Of a DNA stretch of 64,000 bases, positions 1 to 11,129 are shown in pieces. The stretch comes from Heterobilharzia americana. Its lineage: Eukaryota; Platyhelminthes; Trematoda; Strigeidida; Schistosomatidae. Below the pieces are notes generated by a model, which ran no database searches, was not told the origin of the DNA, and was given only the letters and a program-made list of their open reading frames with translations. The position numbers were made by a program, and so were the translations under genes. Within the stretch, counting starts at the first letter, position 1; the number at the start of each line of letters is the position of its first letter. The stretch lies in contig OX104127.1 in the NCBI GenBank assembly GCA_944470555.2, positions 127,473,113 to 127,537,112 of the forward strand. The letters run 5' to 3'.

Positions 1-672
1 AGCTTCAATCACCATCAACGAGAGAAACCTAAAGGAAGTAGCCTCCTTCATCTATCTAGGAAGCACTGTTTCAACTACAGGCGGCACGGACGAGGATGTC
101 AAAGTCAGGATAGGAAAAGCAAGAAAGGCGTTCATTAACCTGAAACCAGTGTGGAGATGTTCTGCACTCAGCATGTGGAACAACATCCGGATTTTCAACA
201 CCAATATCAAATCAGTGCTGCTGTATAGTTGAGTTACTTTGCGCATTACGAATGGGATTTCCAATAAACTACAGACATTCATCAACAACTGCATACGCTG
301 GCTCGTTACTGAAGATCAGATGGCCAGAAAGAATAAGCGAAAAGGAACTCTGGTCTGGTTGCATACCAACCAAGAACCCATAGCTCAACAAGTATGCAGA
401 AGGAAGTAGAGATGGGTTGGGGATGCACTGAGAAGACCGATTGGGGACATCACGCGTCAGGCCGTCGAGTGGAACCCGGATGGGAAAAGGCGAGTTGGGC
501 TTTCGAGGGTGACATGGAGGAGATCGTGTGAGGAAGAAATGAGAGGTTGTGGGCTGTCATGGAGCCAGTTTCAAAGGATTGCAGAGAACATTAGCAATGG
601 AGATGTGCTGCTGAAGCCCTATGTTCCACTAGGAACCCAAGGGACAAATAATATAATAATAATAATAAATAT
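1..672 (+). mobile_element. RTE-1 LINE, 3' portion (cut by window edge)
   Basis: This is the C-terminal part of the reverse-transcriptase ORF and the 3' end of an RTE-clade LINE. It aligns by eye, with little divergence, to 30450-31090 of the better-preserved copy. Shared landmarks are the words for YLGSTVSTTGGTDEDVK, the WIGHALRR-like stretch, and the end GGAACCCAAGGGACAAATAA followed by a short (TAA)n-type tail, which is typical of RTE elements. In-frame stops (for example around 230 and 407) show it is dead. The 5' part lies outside the window. Confidence 0.88.
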
Positions 673-1999
673 AATACAATGAGTGTGAAGTTAATTATAT
701 GTGTCAATTAAGCTGAGTGAGACCAGTTAAATTGTCAGAACATTAGAATTTAGCCAAATGTGGAGTGATAAACCCCACTAAGATCATTATTCTCGAAAAA
801 TGATCACTTACTGCGGCGTATGCACTGTTGCGCAACCACGCAGTAGGGTGGGATAAAGCAACTTTACCAAAATTCAGTATAATTAGAAGGACACAGATTG
901 ATTATCGAATCTTCAGTCATTGAATCGACACCCAACACATGCAATAGAAATGATAGGATTACGTATACTGCCATTACCACTACTACTGTAGTGGGAGTTG
1001 CTGATAAGAATGGATATAAGTAGTATATGTTGAGAGGGCGGCAGAAATCATAGAGAATTACCAGCAGTGGGTGAGGATTTTGCCCACAGAAAAGCAAGAA
1101 ACAATGGGGTGTATTGAGAGCAAATTAATATAGAAGCAGAAGGAGGAATAAAGCATATTATCCAAATGACTGTCTTAGTGGAAAGTGTACCATATTTGAT
1201 GACTACTGTACAAAGTGTCAATAATAAGCATCCCTTCTTTCATCTCTGTCTTCTCGTTTTCTTCACTACTACCACTGAAAACAAAGAACATGAGGTGATA
1301 GGACTACAAAAATAAGATGTCGAAGTTTGTGCACCTATCCTGATAGGATTATGAGCAATAATGTATGCTCGAAACGTCATCAGATCAATAGTGCTGTATG
1401 GTTGTGTCCTGTATCAAATAAGAAATTCTACCACAGTCCCTAAGTCATTCGCTTATATTACAGTACAACTGTAGCTTCTGCAAAATATAACGGAATTGAC
1501 ATTTTTCCACCTCTAAGTAAAGAAGCCTTCATTGTCTTACATGGTTTGCAAGAAGACGTTTCAAAATCATAATCTTGATTTTCAGTCATTTTTATCTAAT
1601 TAATTTGTTTCTTACAAAGCATCAGATAAATTAAAACAGACAGTTATTACATAACGGTGCTATTTCAACGTTTTCTACCGATTTAATTTGACGTAACAAT
1701 GTGTAACGTGAGTAACTTAGTTGAAATTTAGTTTGACAATAGATTACGATTGCAATAACTGTTGGTTTATCAGAATATTTTTGAGATTAAGTTTACCAAT
1801 AGTTTCAGAAACGCTGATCAAGACCCCAATGTTAACCAGTTAACCAGCTGTAAATTATAGACTTAACAAGATAATTTGTATTCAGATTATTTTACTGCCT
1901 TTTGCCACCTACAACTGAGTAAACAATTTAAACGATTTTTATAGCAATTAGAAAAATTCCGCATTTAAGGGACAAAAGTCAGACTTGCAATTAAGATAC
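673..1999. other. Intergenic, no gene seen
   Basis: No convincing coding sequence. About 1310-1440 resembles 42130-42240 in the same orientation (shared words such as TAGGATTATGAGCA and the GCTCGAAACGTCATC region), so it is a dispersed repeat of unknown class. Confidence 0.5.
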
Positions 2000-2406
2000 T
2001 ACAATTAACTAATGAATTCAGAAAATTCTAATACATGAAAGAAGAACAAGTATTTCAAAGAAGAGTCTCTTTTCGGCGATTTCATTTTGAAAGCTATTCA
2101 ATCGCAAATTTATACTTTTTTTCTAGTTTAAATATTTGATAGTTGAAAACGGTTAATCAAGCTTGACAACACAAATATTGTCAATAAATGAGCTGTCATT
2201 AAAATAAATCAAAAAGTTGATAAGTAGTGAATATTAATCAAAATAAGTTTGGACAAGAAATTTCGTTACATGACGACATAATTGAAAACTGAATTGTGAT
2301 CAGGCAGAACATAGCAACACGAATGAGTAGCAAAATTACTTAAGAAGTGAATAGTGTCAGAATAGAAAGCTGAGAAGTAAGAGGTGGGGGTAGAGGATAA
2401 TGAAAA

Positions 2407-2799
2407 CTAAGACCATAAAAGGAGAGGGGATTGAACAATCTTCTTTTGCGTACACAGTTCAGGTTTCTTCATTTGGATGGCAAGAGCTTTGGTGATACAG
2501 AGAATACGAAGATATACAGCCTTTGAGGGTTTCTTTTCATTTTGTAGATGACTTTGAACAAGGAGGTTCTTGAGACGGGGTGATTCGTGTTTACTGATGT
2601 GTTCAGTTATAGCACTCCTTATTGCTCCACTGTGACCTTTTTGTAACAACGCAAGACAATGTTCTTGAACCCTTTTGGATAACAGTCGCATTGAACAACC
2701 TATATACCCGGCTGCGCAAGAGCAGGTGAATGAATATATGCATATAATTGTAACTTCCCGTCGCCGTACTGAGTCGAACTTCTCGACCTGTGTTGGCAA
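2407..2799 (-). pseudogene. GIY-YIG endonuclease domain of a Penelope-like element
   Basis: A 130-residue open frame contains a typical GIY-YIG segment: a Y..TCSC cysteine pair at about residues 22-28, AGYIG at about 31-35, then an R..KRVQEH arginine/glutamate-histidine block at about 41-47. In Penelope-like elements this nuclease follows the reverse transcriptase and nicks target DNA. Downstream of it the LKNLLVQSHLQNEKK-type stretch also fits the family. The frame lacks any upstream RT, so the ORF is a remnant of a longer protein and not a gene in its own right. The first Met is probably incidental. The domain call is firm; the specific family name is not claimed. Confidence 0.78.
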
Positions 2800-2871
2800 G
2801 TGGGCTCTTATGTGGACGCTTCGATACTGCCTGTATATGCGCTATGTTGTGGTTTACTTCATGGTTAGTAG

Positions 2872-2930
2872 TGGAGTCCAGGACACGTGTTTCGCCCTAT
2901 TTCAGACTTATCAGCTGAGTGTACCTGCAC
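2872..2930 (-). ncRNA. Hammerhead-ribozyme-like motif of a Penelope-like element
   Basis: On the minus strand the parts occur in type I order: CAG, core CTGATAA, stem II GTCT..GGGC (closing with G-U pairs), GAAA, a palindromic stem III (ACACGTGT), the GTC cleavage triplet, then CTGG to pair with CAG. The consensus core is CUGANGA. Here the G at position 8, the general acid in known hammerheads, is replaced by A, so self-cleavage is doubtful. Hammerheads are known in the terminal repeats of Penelope-like elements. Confidence 0.7.
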
Positions 2931-2940
2931 CCTAGAGGGA

Positions 2941-3419
2941 TGATGTTTATATAGTAACTACTAAAAAATGTTGTAAATAAATATGCCGACAGTCAAATAT
3001 TGTAATAAACTTTCTAGCGTAATTGTGATTTATCTAACTATCAAAAATTTCAAGGCTTATCAAGACAAAATAGCTCATTTAATGGAGATATAAAATAACA
3101 TAATAATGAGATATTTCAGTCCAAAATTAGTTTCTTTTAGATGTCGAGCTGAATAAACAAGAATGGCGTACTTGGCATGCTTATCATATATGCTGAAAAG
3201 TGGTATTTTTCATTTATCCATATCGATGAAAATTACCAACAGTCCGATTTCTTTGACACAGCTATAACCTGAGCATTTAGTGTTTGAAGTAAAAAAAGTA
3301 AAAGGGAAGTCAAAATTTTAAGTCATCGGTCTATGAGTTAAAAGTTGTAAATCTTCAATTTTTAATTTGTACTGATTCATGATCGAAATAATTCTACTAT
3401 ACCGCTGATCACTTCATTA
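2941..3419. other. Intergenic, nothing recognised
   Basis: AT-rich sequence without a supported ORF, RNA or repeat on reading both strands. Confidence 0.4.
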
Positions 3420-3612
3420 AGCTAATGGTTATTGTGCTCACCAAGAGAGCTGAAGGTCTTGAATTGATCATTGGTGGGGTTGTGATCCCATACTTCTGAG
3501 GAGCCTCATATTAGGACGAAACAACTGTCGAATCCTCCCAGGTCTTCAATGGTACTTCAGCTGATTTCATTTCACGAAGAATGCAGACTTAAAACTAACC
3601 ACGATAAATTTT
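3420..3612 (+). mobile_element. Sm-alpha-like SINE with hammerhead motif
   Basis: A degraded tRNA-like head (A-box-like AAGCTAATGGTTATTG near 3420, B-box-like GGTCTTGAATTGATC near 3452) is followed by a hammerhead module and a tail (CAGCTGATTTCA...GAATGCAGACTTAAAA). The tail matches those of the copies at 47244-47430 and 35610-35690. The module order is the same in every copy, which supports one SINE family resembling schistosome Sm-alpha. Confidence 0.7.
3485..3545 (+). ncRNA. Hammerhead ribozyme motif in SINE, intact catalytic words
   Basis: The core CTGAGGA (3496-3502) and GAAA (3518-3521) are both consensus. Stem II (GCC..GGAC) has one C.A mismatch. Stem III is a 3 bp hairpin (ACA/TGT) with a two-base loop, followed by the GTC cleavage triplet ending at 3529. 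Stem I pairing is poor (T.G, T-A, then a mismatch). Family knowledge: very short stem III hammerheads tend to act as dimers. Activity of this copy is uncertain because of stems I and II. Confidence 0.68.
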
Positions 3613-4799
3613 CCCATCTCCTTACCAGCATATTTTTATCTTCACAAAAATATATATTCATGGTGTAATTTCATCCAACAAAAGTGTTTTCTCAACCAAA
3701 TATCAACGTTCATCTTGTAACATTGCCGTACGGCCATTAAACTATGAGGTACTGTAGGGAGCAGTTGTTGTCAGTGTAAAGATTGATTATTTTGCTGTGT
3801 TCACTTTCAATACTCAAACATCGATTCATTCATCCACTTTAGTTTGTCTAACCAAAATACATTCCGAAACCTCTTAAAAGTTATCGCCCAGCAGATTAAT
3901 CAAAGAATTTACTAAAATACACCGAATAGGCAGGTCCACTTCCACACACGGTTAGCTAATTTTTCCATAGGTGTAAAAATGTTTTTATTTCAATTATAAA
4001 AGGCATCTTGCGAGACAAAATTAAGACATGAATTGATCTTGTGCTATAACCGTAAAGTGTGTTTATTTAGCAGTTTTTCGACCGGTGCATCCATTTTAAG
4101 TAATATGAGACAAAAATCCGCTACATTTAGGAAAGAAACAATTAGATCAGACTACAAGTTGTTCTAAGTTTTTAATTCATTAGCTGTTTTCTATATGTAG
4201 CTGAGGTACTCGTAGAAATATATTCTTGTGTTTGATATGTCCTTGAGAACAGCAGTTGCAGAACGTCGCTTGTGATATGAATGTAATGAGTGAATTCGAA
4301 AGATGTCTTCGGTATCAGTAACACACATGCTGGTGACTTTAATGTTATCCGCTTTATGCTCCACTAGTTGACTTAGATCATCCACCTGTTAATTACGTAT
4401 AGATTTGTCAGGGGTGGACTAAACCACTTAGGTCTACAAGAGATAATATAAGTCCGTGATACGCTTAATGTAGATTGGAAAAAAGGGTGTGCTAATTCAT
4501 TTGATTTGACAAATAATAAATAGTTCGATGCGAAATAAGTTAATTTTATTTTACATTCGTCGGGAAATACAAATACCAAAATAATGAGTATCAATTACCA
4601 AATGCCTAACTTTTCTCGAACCATCAATTACTAACATCATTTGGATATTTGTAAATATAAGACATAGTCATAAAACACAGTAATTGGGTTAAAGGTGGAA
4701 CAGGTTAAGCTGAAATCCAGTTAGGATTCACATTATTTCAGCAAGCTATAGTCCTTTACCAAAAGTTGCTCACTGAAACTTTAAGAAGTGGGATATATA
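3613..4799. other. Intergenic, nothing recognised
   Basis: Only short incidental open frames (up to ~73 codons) with no motif. No repeat matched elsewhere in the window. Confidence 0.4.
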
Positions 4800-5042
4800 A
4801 ACATTAATCCCGCCTAGTTAAGTAATCCATTAGTTACGAGCCGGTCTAAGCTCGGATAAAAAGGGAAGGTTGGGAATATGGATACCAACCCTACCCCGTA
4901 AAAACAATCTAACCACTAAACAAACTTCAAACCACAAAAACAAATATAAAAATAAAAATAAACCTATTCCTGACCGAAATCGGGGAGACGAAATGATGCC
5001 AGTTGGTGAAAGCCTTCTGGAAGCCAATTGACTGATCTATCT
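4800..5042 (+). mobile_element. RTE-1 LINE, isolated 5' fragment
   Basis: The sequence matches the 5' untranslated region of the RTE-1 copy that begins at 27876. Both begin with a CGCCTRGTTAA-like word and pass through AGCCGGTC.TAAGC, the AGGGAAGGTTGGG word, the CAACCCTACCCCGTAAAA word and the GCCAGTTGGTGAAAGCCTT word. The match stops near the CGATGAAAG position where the ORF would begin. Keeping only the 5' end is unusual for a LINE, whose truncations normally remove the 5' side. Confidence 0.85.
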
Positions 5043-7099
5043 TGGCCACCATCACTGTAACACTTTTTGACTAAATGATAATTAACCACTCACAGTTCAG
5101 AATTAAGTCTAATCAGTTTTCAGGTTACTTACAGAGAAACCATAAAATAATGCAAGTAATAAGAAACCAGTAAACCCAGTTTTTTCGAATGTTCTGAAGT
5201 GAGTCAGCTAGGCAGTAAACCAACTGAAATCACTATCTAGTACTGGATGTTAGAAGTAAACGACAGGAGGCTTTTGACCTCTGTTTCCTAATTGTTATTG
5301 GTCATTTTCGGGGTAAGTCGGGAAGTTCTTCATTAAACTGATGACTGTGACCTATCAGAAGTCATATGCTATTGTTTGACGTAGTGGCTGAATTGTAGTC
5401 AATAGGTCACAGTCACACTGTCTACCATCCTGTTATCGATTTGTATGTGCAAACCAACCCAAGAATGAGTGAGTGCTGCTCTAGATTTCTTAATGGTCCA
5501 GTTTATTACCCTCAGTAGAGTTGGAATTCCTTGATAAATCTTGTTGGCGATTGTTAATAAACAAGAAATTCAGGTCCAGATATTCCTGAAGTCTAACTCA
5601 AACCTTTTAACTACATATCGTACTTTCCCAACTGTTTCAGTTCTCCAAATATACCAAGTGATTACTACTAATTTTGGTTTATCCCAAACTTTTACAATGG
5701 TAAACTGCTATACTTCTCTCATAATTTCGTGCAGTACGTGCAAATAAGGTCCAGTCTATTCAGTGCCAATGAAACAATTCAGTTTCCTTTTTAGTTCCCA
5801 ATTAGTGTCTTTCATCGATTGATATTGACAGACGGTAAAACTATCCATATTGACTTTGTTAACAACCGGTTTCTACGCAGATAAATCACCTGAAGGTAAC
5901 ATACGTAGATGTCAATTCTTTCATTCTCGATACTGATCAAAATCCATCGACTAATTAGGCTATGTAACCATCAAGTTGACTGATGCCACACTAACTCTGC
6001 ATTTTGATATTTTGGATCAATCTGCAGGAAACGCTAATTTATTCATTAAGGAATGATGAGTCAGTTTGTAAGAAAAACTGAATTTTTGATATATTTTACG
6101 CCGTAACTTTTCGGCCACTGACGAATACTGATTATCATGCACAAAGGGATTCTAACAAGCCTAGAGTCATATACTTTCATTGAATTCCTTTGTAAGTTAG
6201 ATCGGTATTTCCACCAAAAGTTTTACGTTTGGAACTCTGAGGGTATTTAGTTTACTTAGTTCACAGTACAGGTATAAATATTAAAAGTGTTGGAATTCTA
6301 TTCTAAGTGCATCATTATGTATATAGGTGTCCTAGATACATAACATTTACACAGAACCCCTGCGAATTTCACAAGCGCAACGTTATTTATGCACAATAAA
6401 ACAGATAGAAAGTACTGTCATTTTACTACAAAGAATAGGTTTATTACAATAAACACTGAAACTTTTTCTTGAGAAAGCAAACAAAACGGCAACAAGTAAG
6501 AAGGACCGGGTTTAACTAAATAAGGGTCAATAACGTGGAAACCTTCAAAAACAGGATTCATTTGATTTGAATTCACTGACTGAATAGTATTGTAGTAACC
6601 ATAAAATTTGATGGTAGTGTACTCCATACGCTCAAGTAGTTGTGATTCATATTGTTTAGGAGCTCTGAACTAATTTGCAACGTCCATAAAGTCCTCCTAG
6701 TTTTCAGTGAATTTCAATCTAAAATGATGAAAACTGCTTCGATGTGAAGCAGTCATAAACTATTTCCGTTAAAGTAAATATTTCATTCAGGCAAACAAAC
6801 TTTATTTATCTAATGAATGTAAATCATCAAATTTTCTAACACAGAAGTTGTTTATTGAATCAGCGACAAAATGATTTTTTTTATCTGTCAACATTTGATA
6901 TTTTGTTTGAACAAAAGTGATGACAAGAAACGAAATCTAGAAGTGAATGAAGTGAGATAATACTGCTTAGTAGTTGGAAAAAACGGAGACTAGAAGCTTA
7001 TTTGGGAATAAAAAATGCTGTGTGTCACGGACGTGTATTCTGTGCAAATTAATGCATATGATCCTGTACCAAATATTGTCAACAGACTAAAATTCATTG
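5043..7099. other. Intergenic, one short inverted repeat
   Basis: No supported gene. A 14-base perfect inverted repeat (TGACTGTGACCTAT at 5342-5355, ATAGGTCACAGTCA at 5402-5415) flanks 46 bases. Nothing else is recognised. Confidence 0.5.
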
Positions 7100-7300
7100 A
7101 ACTAACAACTGATTGCATTCAGTGATGAATCGCTCCAAATAGGAGACATATTAGGAATCGTTGGTGACTCATTAGCAGTGTTCATTCACGGCACTATAAT
7201 GGATTAAACCCAAAACCGTTAAGCCTCATGGTGAGCACATTACCAATCAGCTATCCGGTTAGAATCCAGTGATTAGCGTATCCCTACACATGTCAATCTG
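7100..7300 (-). mobile_element. Diverged Sm-alpha-like SINE
   Basis: On the minus strand an A-box-like AGCTGATTGGTAATGTGC and a B-box-like GTTTTGGGTTTAATCC (about 7255-7213) precede a decayed hammerhead, in the same layout as the 47 kb copies. The core reads CTAATGA (7175-7169), with G at position 5 changed to A, and the GAAA word is lost. An old copy; the 3' boundary is unclear. Confidence 0.55.
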
Positions 7301-10199
7301 TGATATAGCCCAGCTATTATTCAATGGTGTCGATGAGTATTCCTCTTCAAACCCAGCTTCCAGCTAAAACTATGGGAAGTTCACCTAGAAGCAGGTCACT
7401 AAGGAGAACAGGGTTGTTTTTCACTCTGGAAATTTGTGAGGAATTGACTGATTTCAAGGGTTTTCATCGCTGAACGCTATCAGTCAGACCACTGAGTTCC
7501 GATTCAGTGGCTGAACAGTAACTTGTTTGATAGTCCTACACTTAACTCCTAACGGGATTACGGGTCTGTGTTACTGAGGCATCCTAACCTACGACAAAGA
7601 ACCCGTCTAATACTTTTGGATTTTCAGGGGTTCTCGGATTGAAAACAGTTTGTGATATAAACCTCCTCGCAAATATCCAAAAGGAATATTTAGAATATTA
7701 TGGCCCTGATGCAACAAATAAGTTTCAATACCATAGACATAACAACCACATTACAGCTTTAGACAAACTGTGGCAAAATATTAGCTAAAAACAGGAGTGT
7801 TCATCAAGCTGTCATTCCAAAAACGCCTTCACTACTCAAGATTGAACAAAATTTATAGGCTAAACTAAAGTTCAGCATACGAAAATTTACGCGGTAATTC
7901 TACTGCAGACATAACAATAAACTAATAATTTCTAGCTTTTACTTTAATCATAAAATAATTTGAAGATTCTTGGGGTTTCGAGTAAGGCCAGCCAGCTTTT
8001 CTAGTTCTGTAACTTCTTAAATCTATAATGATTTGAATTTATGGACAATTAATTAGCTCAAATATCTTTATATACCGACAATTTCTGATTCTTTAATTTG
8101 TGTAAACTGTAGAAACGTTACTAGTATTCAATTTATTATGCAAAAATTTTGTTACATTCTAAATCTAAAAGATGTTCAACTTATTACTTGATGAAGAATT
8201 ATTACGCATAAAGGTATCTTTCTACTTTACTAATCAAATATATCCTCGAAAAGAATCCTTTGAAGATGTTCAGCAAATCATTCACATTTTCATCTGTTTG
8301 AATTTATCATTGGTATAAGATGCTTTGCGTTCAAGCGATAATAGTTTATAACTCCTAATCGCTCTACAAAATGTTTTTCAAGAATCCCCTTCATTACTAA
8401 GGAAAACCTTTGGAAGACTTCTCAGTTAAAATTGGATGATGGTTACTGATTTTAGTGCGCTATGTTTTACACACATGAAAAAGTTAACAACTAGTCATCT
8501 CCTAAAGGGTTACTTGAATGATCTCTTTTCCTGATTTTCACAACATACCTCTTGTAATCCCTATTCATCTTAAAAGTTCCCTAGATTTTGGATAAAATAT
8601 GGCAAGTGTTTTCAGGAATACACCACTGTGTGTAAGCGCTGTTTTAGTTTATATGACCTTTACACTATATACAAATGATGAAGTAAAGCATCTTATAATT
8701 TGACAGTGATTTGATGTTTAAATAGTATGTGTTGTGACCAACCGATGATGACTGTTAAAAGTACTGTGAACTCACTTCAACCCGCCTAATCACTTTCTCT
8801 TTAGAGTTTGAAGATGAATTGTGTCACTAGGACAATCCACTTTTATGTCAAACGATTTTATAACAGAGAAAAGAAGATTGAGTTTTTAACAAGTCATAAT
8901 ATAAAGCATCAAGCTCTGAAATACAGTCAAATTAAACAGAAAAGATCTTGTGATGCGGTCACTGAACCAATCAGATTTTATAACATGGGATAGTGCAGTG
9001 TGATTTACAGTCATAATAAACAGAAAGCAATTATGGTAACAGAAGTTGAGCCTTAGGAGGAAAAGGCTGGAAATGTTGCTGTAGGAAATAAAGTATACTT
9101 GATGAAAGTGAGTTGAAAGACCATTTAATACATTCAGAATATACAAGGTCAGAAGCCTTAGGCAGGTCTATGGATCTGTTTGATAACTATCATAAGTATG
9201 AAACTTATTTATCCTCCCTTTTCAATCTAATCGATAGAATGATATCTCCCATTTATAAATGCTATTTTGGATCATAGTAAGTGAAAACAAAGTTTTGGAA
9301 AGTCTCTATGCATGATGATTTTGCAAGTAGAAACAGCTGCGTCACATTCTGTTATTTTCTGAACTGAGATAAAACTGAAAAAAATATTTTGCATAACCAA
9401 CATCTGCATAGACGAAAAATATTGAACACCGAAGATTCATTGACCCATATCAAAAATTATGAAAGGATGATTTCTGGTGAAACATATACACTTGCGCAGA
9501 AAATATTATCAAAAAGCTGTTCTACTTACATACTTATGACGACCTCCGATCGAAACACTTGGGTGAATACACCATTTTTATTTGTTTGTTTTTGTAAGAT
9601 AAGTACATAAAAGCTGCTTTTTGATATTTGCAACAGGACTAACTCATCTTTGTCCTGGTATACTGTTAGCACTTTCACAAAATGTTATAGAAAGACAGTG
9701 ACTAACTGATGTTTGTAGCATACGTTGTGACTGAAGTAGTGAGGTCAAGTGGATCAAAACTCAGCGAAGGGAGAGATCTTTATGTCTTCAAATTAAAGGT
9801 TTTTGTTTGGTAAATAAACTAGTCCTTTTTGAGTTATAATTATTATGAGGTCTAATTACTAAAAGCCGTAGCTTCAAGATATATAAGCTTTGAATCAACT
9901 TAATCCTAGGGCCAGTTATCTCTCCGAAACCTAACGAACGCTACCGATTTCGGTTGTTTTCTGTTACATATTTGGTCTCTCTGATTTCTTCAGAATATAA
10001 AATCTTAAAACATATTTCGATCGAAGCCAAAAAGCTTTAGCCTTCAAGTATTCAGTATATTAACAGTGTGTTAGAAGGCAATAGTTTCCAGCATAGAATT
10101 CGAATCTTTCATATTATTCTTACTGAACCTGATTTAGGAGGACAGTTTGATTAAAACTTGGTTTTTATGTGAAAAAGGGGAACCATGTACTCTGTTAGC
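7301..10199. other. Intergenic, nothing recognised
   Basis: About 2.9 kb of AT-rich DNA. The short open frames at 8808-8993 and 9389-9610 show no motif, no domain pattern and no splice-consistent partners. Confidence 0.4.
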
Positions 10200-10412
10200 T
10201 CATTTGTAAGAAGTAAGACCTGTTAGGTGGTTGGAGGCAATCGGCAGTCACAAGTCATGGGTCTATGCTTCGTGCTTATTGGCCCTTGATAGCAAGGCGT
10301 ATCTACAACCTCAAGGAAACTGATGTCTCCTGTGAGTAACAAACCCATACCACTTAATGCTATAGTCGAAGATGTTAATACTGAGCTAGTTGGGCCGCGA
10401 TTGAGCTACTAT
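10200..10412 (-). mobile_element. tRNA-derived SINE (second family)
   Basis: On the minus strand, a head with A-box TAGCTCAGTATTAACATC and B-box-like TATGGGTTTGTTACTC is followed by a body (AGATACGCCTTGC..., AAGCACGAAGCATAG...) ending near GCCTCCAACCACCTAAC. The same body occurs at 33812-34000 (minus), 34031-34112 (plus) and, more diverged, 15699-15830. The head marks it as RNA polymerase III derived. Confidence 0.6.
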
Positions 10413-10419
10413 ATACAGA

Positions 10420-10520
10420 ACTAGGAACTTTGACCAGTCACTGGAGAGCAACCAATTTCATGTTGTCTAGTCCTGAGTGCTGAATGAATGCTACTGATCA
10501 TGCTCATGTGGAGTTTATAG
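10420..10520 (+). repeat. Dispersed repeat module
   Basis: The stretch with TCACTGGAGAGCAACCAA and TGTTGTCTAGTCCTGAG recurs in inverse orientation at about 34165-34245 and partly at 15600-15640. It neighbours SINE copies each time but in different relative order, so it is a separate repeat or an assembly of nested pieces. Class unknown. Confidence 0.5.
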
Positions 10521-10524
10521 ATTG

Positions 10525-11129
10525 TTTTTATTATAACTGATCACCGGTTAAATAACCAGTGAAAAAGACGGAGTATTAAACCTATTTAATAATAAATACT
10601 GACTGATTCTGGAATCAAGAATTCATGCTTCGCTATACTCAGGATTCGTCAGCTAGAAATACCTGTATTTCTAAAGTTGTTTCCAATCTGACCTAACACA
10701 ACATACATAACCTCAATATTAGATAATTATCCACTCAGGTTATGAGTTACTGAGTTTATCGTCAACTTCAAAATCGAGTTACTAGTGATATCAAAGGACA
10801 CAAAAAGAAGAAAATATGTCATTAAAGGTTAATCACTTTGGATAAAACAAATCAACAACAAGAAATTACAGACAATACTGTAAACATATTTACTTCTATC
10901 TGAAAACACCTATTCAAGAACTTAGTAAAAAGGAAGGTCAAACCAGGAACTATCCATTTCAGTTTGGTGCTTCTTCTCAGAGTGAAATAAATATAGTGGC
11001 GCTTCATCTGACATCAAAATATCAATCTACTGGTGATAAATTAAACAACTGTAGTCATGAATTTCAAGATGTTCATGAAGTTGATAACCAGACAAAATGA
11101 AATTAACGGTAATCGACAGCTTATGAGTT
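10525..11129. other. Intergenic, nothing recognised
   Basis: No supported gene, RNA or repeat between the SINE region and the decayed LINE. Confidence 0.4.

Larger units (their letters stand above)
2000..2935 (-). mobile_element. Penelope-like element relic (endonuclease end plus 3' region)
   Basis: Read on the minus strand, the order is a hammerhead-like motif (2930-2872), a GIY-YIG endonuclease ORF (2799-2407), then non-coding 3' sequence down to about 2000. The 2000-2700 part matches 22910-23790 by eye: shared words in the AAGCTTTCTTTTCA region, a GAACAAGTAT-type stretch, and the conserved spacing to the CGCACAAGAGCAGGT word. The reverse-transcriptase domain is absent, so this is a 5'-truncated or deleted copy. 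The boundaries are approximate. Confidence 0.75.

Noticed and set aside
1310..1440. Possible Penelope terminal repeat with a GAAAC word
   Set aside because: The CGAAACGTC word resembles a hammerhead end, but no CTGANGA core or stem II lies upstream.
2407..2799. GIY-YIG protein as a stand-alone homing or repair nuclease
   Set aside because: Flanks match other Penelope relics in the window and the frame starts mid-domain.
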